This document shows, one piece after another, positions 52,161 through 61,717 of a stretch of DNA of 64,000 nt. Within the stretch, counting starts at the first letter, position 1. Every line of letters begins with the position of its first letter. A program made the translations under genes and the position numbers. The notes below the pieces were generated by a model. That model was not told the DNA's origin and ran no database searches. It saw nothing but the letters and a program-made list of their open reading frames with translations. This stretch comes from DATAUD01 sp036268455 (GTDB lineage Bacteria > Verrucomicrobiota > Verrucomicrobiia > Limisphaerales > Palsa-1400), in the NCBI GenBank assembly GCA_036268455.1, contig DATAUD010000024.1, forward strand, positions 1 through 64,000. The letters are read 5' to 3'.

Positions 52161-53642
52161 TCATCCTCCCATCTTGCGATAGATGCGCGTTCGATTGACT
52201 CCGAGCATTCGCGCCGCTTCCGCGATGTTGCCGTTGGTTTGGCGCAACGCTCGCTGGATCAGTGCTTCCTCCGCATCCGCAAGGTTAAGGGGCAATTCCT
52301 CAACCATCGCGGGCGCGTCGCTCTTTGCCGCCACACTGTGGCGGCGCGGCAATTGAACATGCCGGGCCTCAATCGTTTTTCCGCCGCTCTCGATCAGCGC
52401 GCGCTCGACCACGTTTCTCAACTCGCGCACGTTTCCTGGAAATTCGTAAGCCTGCAAAAGATTTATCGCGTCCGCCGCGATCTCGGGAGTCTTCAACCCC
52501 GTTTCCGTGGCGAACAAATGTAGAAAGTGGGCGCTGAGCAAGGGAATGTCTTCCGCCCGATGCCGCAATGGCGGCGTCGTCACGGTGTAGCGCGCCAGCC
52601 GGAAATAAAGATCGTCACGAAAAGTGGAATTGGCAATGCGCGCATGCAGATCGGCGTTGGTGGCAGCAATCACTCGCACGTCCACATGGCGCGGCTCAGA
52701 CGCGCCCACCGGTGTGACGCATCCGTCTTCCAGCACTCGAAGCAGCTTGGCTTGGACCGACATTGGCATGTCGCCGATTTCATCCAGAAAAATTGTCCCG
52801 CCATGGGCAAGTTCAAAATAGCCCTTGCGATCGGTCGTCGCGCCGGTAAACGCGCCTTTGAGATGCCCGAACAACATCGATTCCGCCAAATCCGCCGGAA
52901 TCGCAACGCTATTGACAGCCACGAACGGCGCTTTCGCTCGCGCGCCTCCGAGGTGAATCGCGCGCGCAATGAGTTCCTTGCCCGTGCCGCTTTCGCCAGT
53001 GATCAGAACGGTCGTGTTGCCGAATTGATGCATCCGATGAATATCCGTGAAGGTTTTTTGCAGGCACCGGCTGCCGCCAATCAAGCCCGCCACATTCCAG
53101 CGGGCGGTTTCGGTGTCAAAATAAACGGCGAGTTTCGCGTCGGCCTGTTGCCGGGCCGTTTCGGCTTCGCGCCGCCGGTCGATCTCCGCGATCAGTTCGG
53201 CCGTTCGCGCCTCCAGCGCGCGATTCTTTTCCGCCAATTCACGCGCCAAGCGACTAAGTCGAAGGTGCGTCGTTATACGGCTGACGATCTCGCCGGATCG
53301 AAATGGTTTGACAACATAATCCACGCCTCCGACTTGAAAGCCGGCCACGATGCTTTCCGTTTCATTGCGGGCGGTGATGAAAAGAACGGGAATGTCACGG
53401 GTAGCGGGGTCTTCCTTAAGTCGGCGGCAGGTTTCAATTCCGTCCAGTTCTGGCATAACGATGTCCAGTAGAATTAAATCCGGCTTCGCCCGAACCGCTA
53501 CTTTCAGCGCCGCCGCTCCGCTCGGCGTGGCCAGGATTTCAAACCCTTCCGGCTCCAGCGCCGCCGTCAGCACCGCGAGATTTTCCGGCACGTCATCTAC
53601 CAGCAATACTTTCTCGCTTGAACTAGTTGGAGACGAGTCCAT
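52161..53642 (-). CDS. NtrC-type sigma-54 response regulator
   Basis: From ATG 53642 the protein has about 493 residues. A receiver domain (VLLVDDVPEN; LILLDIVMPELDG with phospho-acceptor Asp60; KPF) is followed by a coiled-coil linker. The AAA+ domain has GESGTGKE (Walker A), GHLKGAFTGATTDRKG with the sigma-54 contact loop GAFTGA, GGTIFLDEIGDM (Walker B), an Arg finger region and a Fis-type helix-turn-helix (NGNIAEAARMLGVNRTRIYRKM). It should activate the adjacent sigma-54 operon when phosphorylated. The start overlaps the kinase stop by 20 bp. An in-frame start at 53687 is possible but less likely. Confidence 0.92.
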   Translation of the reverse strand: MDSSPTSSSEKVLLVDDVPENLAVLTAALEPEGFEILATPSGAAALKVAVRAKPDLILLDIVMPELDGIETCRRLKEDPATRDIPVLFITARNETESIVAGFQVGGVDYVVKPFRSGEIVSRITTHLRLSRLARELAEKNRALEARTAELIAEIDRRREAETARQQADAKLAVYFDTETARWNVAGLIGGSRCLQKTFTDIHRMHQFGNTTVLITGESGTGKELIARAIHLGGARAKAPFVAVNSVAIPADLAESMLFGHLKGAFTGATTDRKGYFELAHGGTIFLDEIGDMPMSVQAKLLRVLEDGCVTPVGASEPRHVDVRVIAATNADLHARIANSTFRDDLYFRLARYTVTTPPLRHRAEDIPLLSAHFLHLFATETGLKTPEIAADAINLLQAYEFPGNVRELRNVVERALIESGGKTIEARHVQLPRRHSVAAKSDAPAMVEELPLNLADAEEALIQRALRQTNGNIAEAARMLGVNRTRIYRKMGG

Positions 53643-56166
53643 GGGGAGTGCCGCAAACGCGTTCGGCGAAGACGGGATTGGCCGCAACGGATATCAGGTG
53701 AACGATGGAATCCATATCGTAACTGCGCATGAAATGCCGGATGTGCTCGGTGAGCAGGGCGGCGTCCGGTCCGAGTTCGCGCAGTTCCTGGAGGCAGAGT
53801 TTAAGAGCGGTTGAACTGTGGAGTTCCGCCGCGGTTGTGATACGGTTGCACAAATCGTGCGGCAGAGGAATTGGCGGCGCGTTCCAATCGCTCCAATCCT
53901 CCCTGATTTCAGTTTGGACCTGTGCGCGTTCAAACTCCACGCCGAGGTATTTGTGCAAGCAATCGTAAACTTCTTCGGCGTGGATTGGCTTCGCTAGGAA
54001 ATGCACACAGCCGGCCTCCCGCGCTGTTTCTCGAAACTCGGCAATCGCCGCCGCGCTGTGCGCGACGATTTTAACGCCGCTGGTCTGTGGAGCGTTCAGC
54101 AGATCGCGGGCGAGCGTTGCGCCGTCGATTCCCGGCATTAATAAATCGATGAACGCAATTTGCGGGTGGAATTGGAGGGCGGCGGTCGCGGCCTCCGCAG
54201 CGTCGTGAGCCAGTATCACTTCGCAACCGATTTGCGAAAGCATTTGGCCGAGGATGCGTGCGTTTTCCACGTGATCATCAACCACCATGGCGCGGACCTG
54301 GCAGCCGGGCTTGAGATGCAGGACGCGTGGAGTGATGGCCACTCCGCTCGACTTCGCGGCGGGCAGCGTCAAATCAAAATAGAACCGCGACCCCACCCCG
54401 CGCCGCGATTCCAGTTCCAGCCTGCCCCCGAGCAACTCGACTTGCCGCTGCGCAATGGCCAGGCCCAGGCCCGTCCCGCCCTGGTGTTGCGCCGTGCGGC
54501 ATTGGTAAAACGGCTTGAAAATTTCCGCCTGTTCCTCCTCGGGAATGCCCAATCCCGTGTCAATCACCTCGAAGCGCCAGCGATCCTCGCCCAACGCCTT
54601 GAAGGTCAGGCAAACCTCGCCCGAATATGTGAATTTGACGGAGTTACCGAGTAAATTGATCAGGGCCTGCCGCAGTTTTCCCTCGTCGCCCCTCGCATGG
54701 CACGGACGCGAGGTGTCCAAGTTGAGGCGAAACCCGACTCTTTTTTGCGCGCACAACGGACGGAACGTCACCGCCAGCGTTTTTCCCATTTCTGTCAGAT
54801 CGAAATCAGCCGGCTGCAATTCCATTCGCCCTGCCTCAATTTTTGCCAGGTCCAGGATTTCATTGATCAATCCCAGCAGATGATGGCCGCTGGCGCTGAT
54901 CCCGCGCACAATATCGTGCTGTTCGGCGGAGAACTCGGGGTCCCGCTGCATTAACTGCGTGTAGCCCAAGATGGCGTTGAGCGGCGTGCGGATTTCATGG
55001 CTCATGCTCGCCAGGAAATCTGATTTGGCTTGGTTTGCGCGTTCCGCTGCGGCTTCCGCGCTTTTGCGAACCGCCACCTCCTTTTTCAAAATGGCGTTCG
55101 TCGCCTCGATCTTCGTCGTCCAGCGCCACGCGCCGTAAAGGTACGCGCTGGTCAAACCTGTCAACGCCAATCCCGCAATCAGCACGATCCAGGAGCCGCG
55201 CCGCTTCTGGAATTCCATAAAACCAGGACGCGGCCGGTACCGGAGAATCCAGTGCCGGCCCGGAATTTCTGCCGTGAGCTGTTGAGAAGGATCGCGGGCG
55301 TTGTTCTGGAATGGCCGATCATTATTGGAATAGATGAGTTTCCCGGAACTGGATTCGTCAAAAAGCCAGGCGTCAATCCCATTTGTCTTCAATTGCGCAA
55401 ACGAACCGCCCACCAAATCCGATACGCTAAACACCGCGATCGCAAAACCGTCCAGTTCCGCGCGACGTTCGACGACAGTTGGCGGGTTCGCGCTGTGGTG
55501 ATAAACGGGCAACACTACCAGAAACCCGGCACCGGTGCCGGCGTCCTGTTTGAGTTGAATCGCGGCGGAAGCAATCGGTTGCCCGGTATCACGGGCGCAC
55601 TCCAAGGTCAGGCGTCGTTTGGGATCAGAAGACAGATCATAACCGAGCGCGCCAAGATTGCGCTCCAACGGTTCAATAAAATAAACAGGCACGTAGCTGG
55701 GCCGCTTGCAGACGGACGCCAATCTGCCTTGGCTGTTGGCCTCAAGAAATTGAAATCCCGGCAAGCCGTCCGCCACGGCCGCGCTTTCGTACTCGTGCCG
55801 GCGTGCCGCGGGAACGAGCGGGTCCCACGACAAAGCCAGCAAATCTGGCTGGCGCTCCAATGCGGGTTGAACAAAACGGCGAAACTCCTGGCGATCGAAT
55901 CGTCCCGTTGCGCCATACAGTGAGGCCACCGCGTTCAGCGACTCCATTGACCGGAGCAGCATGATTTGAAGCTTGTCAATTTGTTGGTGAACGATTTCCT
56001 CTGCGTTTTGCCGTTGGGCGGCGCATTCCCTGGCGCGGAGGATGGAAAAGGATATGACCGAAAGGAGAACACCGAGGCAAAAGGCGATGGGCACGATTGC
56101 CGGAACTCGCAAGAGGTGACGCAACGACCCGGGCACGCGGCCGTTTAAAATAATGCCATTGGCCAT
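53623..56166 (-). CDS. CHASE-domain hybrid histidine kinase
   Basis: The 847-residue protein has a membrane helix (VPIAFCLGVLLSVISFSIL, about 25-43), a periplasmic CHASE-like sensor domain (RPSYVPVYFIEPLERNLGALGYDLSSDPKRR...), and a second helix (SWIVLIAGLALTGLTSAYLYGAW). A HisKA domain follows with phospho-acceptor His390 (ASMSHEIRTPLN), then a HATPase domain (NLLGNSVKFT, DTGLGIP, GGTGLGLAI) and a receiver (AMVVDDHVEN, Asp674 in AFIDLLMPGIDG). The C-terminal 110 residues look like the helical tail of other hybrid kinases, not a classic Hpt. It should sense a nitrogen or substrate signal and pass phosphate to the regulator downstream. Confidence 0.92.
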   Translation of the reverse strand: MANGIILNGRVPGSLRHLLRVPAIVPIAFCLGVLLSVISFSILRARECAAQRQNAEEIVHQQIDKLQIMLLRSMESLNAVASLYGATGRFDRQEFRRFVQPALERQPDLLALSWDPLVPAARRHEYESAAVADGLPGFQFLEANSQGRLASVCKRPSYVPVYFIEPLERNLGALGYDLSSDPKRRLTLECARDTGQPIASAAIQLKQDAGTGAGFLVVLPVYHHSANPPTVVERRAELDGFAIAVFSVSDLVGGSFAQLKTNGIDAWLFDESSSGKLIYSNNDRPFQNNARDPSQQLTAEIPGRHWILRYRPRPGFMEFQKRRGSWIVLIAGLALTGLTSAYLYGAWRWTTKIEATNAILKKEVAVRKSAEAAAERANQAKSDFLASMSHEIRTPLNAILGYTQLMQRDPEFSAEQHDIVRGISASGHHLLGLINEILDLAKIEAGRMELQPADFDLTEMGKTLAVTFRPLCAQKRVGFRLNLDTSRPCHARGDEGKLRQALINLLGNSVKFTYSGEVCLTFKALGEDRWRFEVIDTGLGIPEEEQAEIFKPFYQCRTAQHQGGTGLGLAIAQRQVELLGGRLELESRRGVGSRFYFDLTLPAAKSSGVAITPRVLHLKPGCQVRAMVVDDHVENARILGQMLSQIGCEVILAHDAAEAATAALQFHPQIAFIDLLMPGIDGATLARDLLNAPQTSGVKIVAHSAAAIAEFRETAREAGCVHFLAKPIHAEEVYDCLHKYLGVEFERAQVQTEIREDWSDWNAPPIPLPHDLCNRITTAAELHSSTALKLCLQELRELGPDAALLTEHIRHFMRSYDMDSIVHLISVAANPVFAERVCGTPHGLVSN

Positions 56167-56198
56167 AAAGGCCGTTTAAAAAACGACAGGCCGAAGAG

Positions 56199-56214
56199 AG
56201 CACGCGTCGTGCCA
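56199..56214 (-). promoter_or_regulatory. Sigma-54 -24/-12 promoter of the kinase-regulator pair
   Basis: The minus strand reads TGGCACG-ACGC-GTGCT, again one mismatch from consensus with the GG and GC spaced correctly. The kinase ATG (56166) lies about 33 bases downstream of the -12 element. The same TGGCACG block as in the promoter at 52064 suggests both are driven by sigma-54, so the regulator may control its own synthesis. Confidence 0.82.
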
Positions 56215-56363
56215 GCGCTTGCTCGCCCGCATTTATGGCATCAACGCCGCTTTTTGTGCCGCGAAATTGTCACATCGGGCAAATTGCAACTTTGTTGGGC
56301 ATGTCTGGCCAGTGATTACCGATTAGACAAAGCACCCGTTCCCATGTCTTTCTCGGTTATATT

Positions 56364-56690
56364 TCACATTCGGGATTCGCTGAGAACTGAGCCATCGGCG
56401 GCAACGATCAGGGTCGGATGAAACAAGGAGCCGGGTGGCCGCTTCAGTTCAATCTTATACGCCGTCTGGCCTTTTTTCGTTTCCCCTTAATCGTATGGAT
56501 CGAGTTTTCGTCGGTATAACGATGCACTGTGGATTTGACTGGCTGCGGCAAATCCTGGGCTGCCAGCGTCCGGGAAGTTGCCGGATTGCCATACTCACTG
56601 ACGGTTCCCTGATTTGCCGACGAGCCGATTTGGGCTGCCGCCAGCGAATTAACCTTAATCCGGCAGTTGGATAGGCTTGGATTTTTTGTA
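56364..56690 (-). pseudogene. Remnant of a secreted PepSY-like protein
   Basis: One frame reads IKVNSLAAAQIGSSANQGTV... LPQPVKSTVHRYTDENSIHTIKGK. A one-base slip in an A run near 56475 moves the reading to KKGQTAYKIELKRPPGSLFHPTLIVAADGSVLSESRM with a stop at 56364. The PQPV...I...K[KG]-x-x-Y-x-[IV]-E pattern followed by an AADG-x-V-L-x-E strand resembles PepSY-like/BLIP-type small periplasmic domains. The N-terminus with a signal peptide is not visible. It is probably inactivated. Confidence 0.45.
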
Positions 56691-56754
56691 AGTTCTATAT
56701 TTAATGCGGCATGAGTCCGCAAATCTCCTTGGTTCCGGCTCACCCGCAGGGTGC

Positions 56755-58101
56755 GCGGGCGGGCTTTACTCCAAGTGGGTGGCGGAGTGTCCGTTGCGCT
56801 TCACCAGTCCGAATGCCCCCAGTCTGAAGGATTTGCTGGGCACCTGGGTTCTGGCCAGTCTGAGCGGAGCCTGGCGTTACGCGCATGTCACGGCCTTGCG
56901 GGGGGATCGGGTTAACCCACAGGGACTGGGCATGGAAAAGGTGGTCAGCGAGGACAGCCTGCGCCGCGCTTTTCAGGATCAGGATGGAACCGAACTGGCC
57001 GTCTGGCGGACGGAGGCGTTGCTCCGCGCGTATGCTCCCGCCCTGGAACAGCCTTGGATTGCGGATCTGGATGTGACCGTCAAACCGATTTACGGCCATC
57101 AGGAAGGGGCGGAACTGGGATATAATCCGCACAAGCCGGGGCGTCCGAGTCATGCCTATCATACCGTGTTCCTGCGTCACCCTGCGGGTGGCGTTGGATG
57201 TGGAGGTGCGTTCGGGCAAGGAACACGCCTGCCTGCATGGCCTCTCCAACCTGTGGCGGATGTGGGACCGGCTTACGCCGGGTCAACGCCCGTGGCTGGT
57301 GTGTGGCGACGCCAATTACGGCAACGAGCGGCTGATGGCCCAATGCGAGGAGCGCGCCCAAAAGCATTTGTTCCGGCAGCGCAGCACCAAGGGAGTCGGG
57401 CAACTGGTCCGGTGGCTGGAAAGCCAAGGTGGGTGGCAACCCCTGACGGAGGGGTGGCCTGGCGCGGAAGGACAATTGCAGTTGACCGGTTGGACACGCT
57501 TGCGGCGCACCGTGGTCCTGCGACGCCAACGTCCCAACCAGTCCGGGGCCGCTTGCCTTCCCCTGTTGGCGCGGAGGCGTCGAAGTGGTCAGCGGGGCCG
57601 TCTATGAATATGTCGTGCTGGTGACCAGTCTCCAGGAAAACTTGCTGACCATCGCCCCATCTCTACCGCCAGCGGGCGGACGTGGAGAACGCCTACGATG
57701 AACTCAAAAACCAGTGGGGCTGGGGCGGATTTACCACCCGCGACCTGTTGCGCTGCCGGATCACGGCCCGAATGGTGGCGTTGGTTTACAACTGGTGGAA
57801 CCTGTTTGCGCGCCGCGTGGAACCGTCGCGGGCACGGGAAGCGATCACCAGTCGCCCCATGCTGTTGCACGCGGTTGGCCGTCTCGTCAAAAGCGGCGGC
57901 CAAACCACCCTGCGTTTGACCAGCCGGCATGCGGAAGCCAGCCATATCCAAAACGTTTTGAGCAAGCTGAGTCTGTTTCTCAGCGGGCTGATCAATACCG
58001 CGGAGCAGTTGAAACCCGAGGATCGCTGGCGACGGATTTGGCACCGCATCCTCGAACCTTACCGCCTGCCCACGGCGGCCTGGCTGGCTCCCAGCGGCTG
58101 A
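56755..58101 (+). pseudogene. IS1380-like DDE transposase, multiply frameshifted
   Basis: The protein-like reading moves through at least three frames. From 56755 it reads LYSKWVAECPLRFTSPNAPSLK...IADLDVTVKPIYGHQEGAELGYNPHKPGRPSH. From about 57180 it reads LRVALDVEVRSGKEHACLHGLSNL...VCGDANYGNERLM. A part near 57580 reads VVSGAVYEYVVLVTSLQEN. From 57661 it reads LYRQRADVENAYDELKNQWGWGGFTTRDLL...YNWWNLF to a stop at 58101. These segments match IS1380-type transposases with DLD, GDANYG and the YRQRADVENAYDELK Glu motif. The element cannot make a functional enzyme. No convincing inverted repeats were found. Confidence 0.8.
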
Positions 58102-58297
58102 AATCGGGTGGGGGAGCCAAAAAAAATCAAATCCGAAGGGCCGGCATAGAATTTTTCTGAGCGGGAAAGGCGGAGCACTTGCCTTTCAACTGCCGTTTTT
58201 AGGATGAGACGTTCGTCGCTCCGATTTCGTGTCATGGTTCGTCAGTGAATTGCGCGATGTGCGCAACAGATTCAATCAGATGCGAGAGCTTGCGAAA

Positions 58298-59503
58298 TTA
58301 CCGCGGCGCTAGACGGTAAAAGTTCCAATTGTTTGATGGATACACACTCACTGTACCGCTTAAATTCCTAAGATTAGCTCCGCGGAGGTTTGTAACGACC
58401 AACCACTTCGTGATGGCCGGATCTAAATTCTGCTGTAAGATAAAATCCGCAGAAGGAACAACCCACGAAAGCATGGGTTGGCCGCCGAGCAGTGTGAAGT
58501 TTAATACGGGCGTGAAAAACGGTTGCGGAAAAAAGATTCCGCCCGCTCCACCGCTTCCTCCCGCAGCCTGAGACACTCCTGCCAGTTTCGATCCATCCGC
58601 TGATACGGAAATGCCATTCCAACTGGTACTTGGCGCGTTGGTGTCTTGCGCCCAAGCAGATCCCGAATTTGTTGAAATGTAAATACCGCCAGCCCCGAGA
58701 ATTAATTCTGTCCCATCAGCCGATACCGCGATGGACTCGTAAAAAAAGGATTGTGGTAGAGTCAAGACCGTTCGCCACGTTACGCCGCCGTTAGTTGTCG
58801 TGAGCACTTCGCCACCATTGACGGCTACGAATTCGCTTCCATCCGCGCTCGCAGCCACCCATTTTGGCGCCAAATTATTTGACATCCATGTGATTCCGAA
58901 ATTCGTCGACGTGTAGAGCCCGCCACCACTATCGTAATTTGCCGCGGCTATGAGTTTGCTTCCGTCCGCCGATGAGGCCACAGACGTCCAATAATTTGAA
59001 GGGACGTTTGCTTGCGTCCACGTAATTCCTGAGTTGGGTGAAAGATAAATGGGCCCTCCCGGCGAACCTCCAATATCAAACACAGCCGCAACCAATTTAG
59101 TCCCGTCAGCCGAGCAAGCAACCGAAGTCCCTTGCTGTGGAACCTCGTTCATAAATGGGCCTCCAGCCCTCCAGGTTAATCCTGAATCATCCGAAATCCA
59201 CATAGCTACGCCGACGGCTGCCCCAGCGAATAATTTAGTTCCGTCTGCTGATGAAGCCACACTATGCCAAGCTTCGTTTGGTGAATTGCCGGCGACCATC
59301 CATGTCACGCCCGAATTGGTTGAAATCCAAAGGTTGATCAAATTCCCTCCGGCCAACAATTTCAATCCATCTGCCGACGAGCAGATTGTCGTCCAATAAG
59401 CGGAAGGCGCGATGGCCTGTATGCAGTTATTACCAAGTGCGTGGCCCGCAGAAGCGAAAAGCACAACGCCGACCGAGAATGTAAACGCGAGAATTCTGAT
59501 CAT
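58298..59503 (-). CDS. Secreted BNR/sialidase-like propeller protein
   Basis: The 401-residue protein has a signal peptide (MIRILAFTFSVGVVLFASAGHA). Seven repeats with an [AS]-x-SADG-x-[KE]-L core alternate with Asp-box-like S-x-[DN]-[SG]-G-x-[TS]-W motifs (STNSGVTW, SDDSGLTW, SPNSGITW, STNFGITW, TTNGGVTW, STNSGSAW), which predicts a seven-bladed propeller. The C-terminal domain (LNFTLLGGQPMLSWVVPSADFILQQNLDP...NWNFYRLAPR) is related to that of the GloVer protein at 1015. No sialidase catalytic residues are evident, so the role is unknown. It lies between decayed transposases. Confidence 0.8.
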   Translation of the reverse strand: MIRILAFTFSVGVVLFASAGHALGNNCIQAIAPSAYWTTICSSADGLKLLAGGNLINLWISTNSGVTWMVAGNSPNEAWHSVASSADGTKLFAGAAVGVAMWISDDSGLTWRAGGPFMNEVPQQGTSVACSADGTKLVAAVFDIGGSPGGPIYLSPNSGITWTQANVPSNYWTSVASSADGSKLIAAANYDSGGGLYTSTNFGITWMSNNLAPKWVAASADGSEFVAVNGGEVLTTTNGGVTWRTVLTLPQSFFYESIAVSADGTELILGAGGIYISTNSGSAWAQDTNAPSTSWNGISVSADGSKLAGVSQAAGGSGGAGGIFFPQPFFTPVLNFTLLGGQPMLSWVVPSADFILQQNLDPAITKWLVVTNLRGANLRNLSGTVSVYPSNNWNFYRLAPR

Positions 59504-59685
59504 AGATCAACCATTTCTTTGAAGCTTGGGCGACGACCGTAAAAATGCGGCATCCTGAATCCTTGTTTTCAAGCCCTTTTTTAGTCTCTGATTCAGGCTG
59601 CGATTTTTTGAGTCCGGCAACGGAAGCCACGTTTCGCCCGCTGCGGCATGATCTTTCCTAAGCCAATTTAGACCGCCAAAACAAC

Positions 59686-60307
59686 AGACCCGATGCCGCT
59701 CCTCCACGCGGGCCACCACATGGCCGTCGTGCAAATCCAGCGACGCCAGGATCGAGAGCGTGCCGTGCCGTTTGTATTCATGGTCCCGGCTCACCGCCGG
59801 ATGTTTCCCGGGCACGGGTGAACCCCGGGCTTTTCATCAATGGAAACCGTGATCACCGAGAGTGCTCCCGCCGCCGGATTGGCTTCATTTTGCAACCGCA
59901 CTTCCTTCATTTTGATTTCAAACTCCGGATCGCGCCGCTCCAGATAATACTTCACTTTATGCGGTTGCAAATGCTGTTCGGTCAAAATCCGTTGCACGGT
60001 GGCTTTGGCGGCCAGGGCCAAGCTGGGATGTCCGGCGGCGCGGGCGCGCCCTCGGACATGATCCGCCAGGGCCTGAAGCGTCCACAATTCAGAGGCGTAA
60101 CCCAGTTCTTTGGGTTTCGTGCAAGCCAGATGCACCACCCAGGCTTTGGCCTCCGGCCCAATGACCATGGTATTGCAGCAACAGGCGCGCACGTTCCATC
60201 TCGCGCATCGGGGCGACGCGCGACGAGCTCAACGTTTCCAGACGTTTCAGTTCCTCAGCCGTGAGCACCAATGCCGGGAGTTTGGACTTTCCAGCCATGT
60301 TCCACAC
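59686..60307 (-). pseudogene. IS630-family transposase, frameshifted and truncated
   Basis: The N-terminus (KLPALVLTAEELKRLETLSSSRVAPMREMERARLLLQY) is in one frame. The middle (KPKELGYASELWTLQALADHVRGRARAAGHPSL...VQRILTEQHLQPHKVKYYLERRDPEFEIKMKEV...VITVSIDEKPGV) is in a second frame and carries the first catalytic Asp. A third frame gives PGKHPAVSRDHEYKRHGTLSILASLDLHDGHVVARVEERHR. The remaining catalytic region is missing, and the sequence after about 59686 no longer matches. It is non-functional. Confidence 0.85.
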
Positions 60308-60431
60308 AACATCGCAGACGATCAGCTTTCTGCAAACGTTTTAATGAAACGATGTGCTAGTTGCATCGCCCTTTGCCACGACTGATTATGATTAAACCGG
60401 CCGCTGCCGTTTTCCAAGGTAGATGCTGCTT

Positions 60432-61565
60432 TCATAGCGGCACCTCTGGTAGCGCAAGGATTGCCTTTTCGAGACTCTGAATGGGCAAATGCGTATAATG
60501 GGTGCTGATGAGATCAGAACTGTGCCCGGCCAATTCACGAGCCACGGAGTCCGGCGCACCAACTATCTTAATTTGCGTGACGAATGTGTGCCTCAAATTG
60601 TGAAATCCCAACTCGGTGGAAGCGCGCCTGGCGTTGCGACCAACCTTTTTCGATTTGTGCTTGGGTCCGCGCTCCGCGGCGAGACCAATCGACGCGAGCA
60701 ATGAATAGAATTCCTGCGAAAATGGACTCGAGCCGACCGCCAAATATTTGGTCGCCTGATCGGGCCAAAAATGGTCATGATCGCCCTTGGGCCAGATGGA
60801 TTGAAGCAATACCCGCAGCGGCTTGGCCATAGGAACTTTGACCTGCTTGCCGGTTTTGCGGCTGGTCAAGTAAATCAGGTTCTCCTCAAGATGGACATTT
60901 GACCGTTTCAAAGTGACGATGTCCCCCATCCGCTGGCCGGTGAAGAAACCGGAAATGATCATGAATCGCCAGAACGGGGTGGCCCTTGCGGCCAGGTCGC
61001 CAATTTCGGACAAGGTGAACGGTCGCTTGCGGTTTTTTTCGGCTTTCGAGCCGCGACGACGGCCAGCCTTGGGGACTGGATTGTGAGTCACATAGCCCAT
61101 GTCTTGAGCCTTGATGAAAATGGAACGGAGGATTTTGCGAAAGCCCTGCGCCGTTTCCCTTGAACTGCGCGCAGCCTTGTCCGCCAGGAATTGGGTTATT
61201 TGCTCCGAGGCCACGTCGTCAATGCGCATCGGCAGGCTGTCCGCGTTTACCGCCGCAGTGAATCCGGTGATGACTTGCCGGTATTTCGCAATCGTGCCAG
61301 GGGTCGTATCGACTTCCGACTCGGCAAGCCATGCTGTTAGGAATTCCAACAAGGTCGGTTTTTTTTCTGGCGCCCTGCCGGTCATCGCCTCAATATAATC
61401 CGCCGTGACCGCATTCGAATTTGCCGTGACCGCGATGGAATTGATTCGGTCAAGTTCTGCTTTCGCCAAGCCCTTGTTGGAGGTGCGGAGGGATTTGCGG
61501 ACCTGCCGGCCATGATGCCGCCAGCCAATCCACCAAACGCCGCGGCGCTTTTGAAGCGACGCCAT
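60432..61565 (-). CDS. Tyrosine recombinase (integrase)
   Basis: From ATG 61565 the protein is 377 residues (MASLQKRRGVWWIGWRHHGRQVRKSL). An N-terminal arm-binding/SAM-like domain (LEFLTAWLAESEVDTTPGTIAKYRQVITGFT) is followed by a catalytic domain with the Arg in FFTGQRMGDIVTL, HNLRHTFVTQ, GHSSDLISTHY and the nucleophile Tyr. All expected catalytic residues seem present. It lies directly beside a tRNA 3' fragment, the usual target for such integrases, and probably inserted an island extending leftwards. An in-frame TTG at 61589 is the alternative start. Confidence 0.88.
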   Translation of the reverse strand: MASLQKRRGVWWIGWRHHGRQVRKSLRTSNKGLAKAELDRINSIAVTANSNAVTADYIEAMTGRAPEKKPTLLEFLTAWLAESEVDTTPGTIAKYRQVITGFTAAVNADSLPMRIDDVASEQITQFLADKAARSSRETAQGFRKILRSIFIKAQDMGYVTHNPVPKAGRRRGSKAEKNRKRPFTLSEIGDLAARATPFWRFMIISGFFTGQRMGDIVTLKRSNVHLEENLIYLTSRKTGKQVKVPMAKPLRVLLQSIWPKGDHDHFWPDQATKYLAVGSSPFSQEFYSLLASIGLAAERGPKHKSKKVGRNARRASTELGFHNLRHTFVTQIKIVGAPDSVARELAGHSSDLISTHYTHLPIQSLEKAILALPEVPL

Positions 61566-61676
61566 ATTACAAGGCTGCCCTGTGAGCAAATTGTGTGCAA
61601 ATCATAAATGTTCACTATTGCGCATACGAGGGAAATACGAGGCAAACGTGTTCCAAAACACGGTGTTTCTCGAATT

Positions 61677-61704
61677 GCGGGTTCGAGTCCCGTTGGCCAC
61701 CCCA
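61677..61704 (+). other. tRNA 3' fragment, probable integrase attachment site
   Basis: A perfect T-arm (stem GCGGG / CCCGT with a closing G-T pair, loop TTCGAGT) is followed by a 7-base acceptor strand TGGCCAC, discriminator C and an encoded CCA, then TTTTTT. The expected 5' half starting GTGGCCA is not found upstream, so this is only the 3' end of a tRNA. Such fragments are left as attachment sites by tyrosine integrases, and the integrase gene starts 112 bp away. The matching full tRNA must lie outside the window. Confidence 0.7.
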
Positions 61705-61717
61705 TTTTTTGCCAACC

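Noticed and set aside
52527..53471. 314-codon plus-strand reading over the response regulator
   Set aside because: Antisense to the AAA+ and receiver domains; no domain of its own.
55030..55923. 297-codon plus-strand reading over the sensor kinase
   Set aside because: Antisense to the CHASE domain of a clearly coding gene.
61382..61705. Minus-strand reading MGWPTGLEPAIRETP...
   Set aside because: This is the well-known antisense translation of a tRNA 3' end, and it overlaps the integrase; not a gene.
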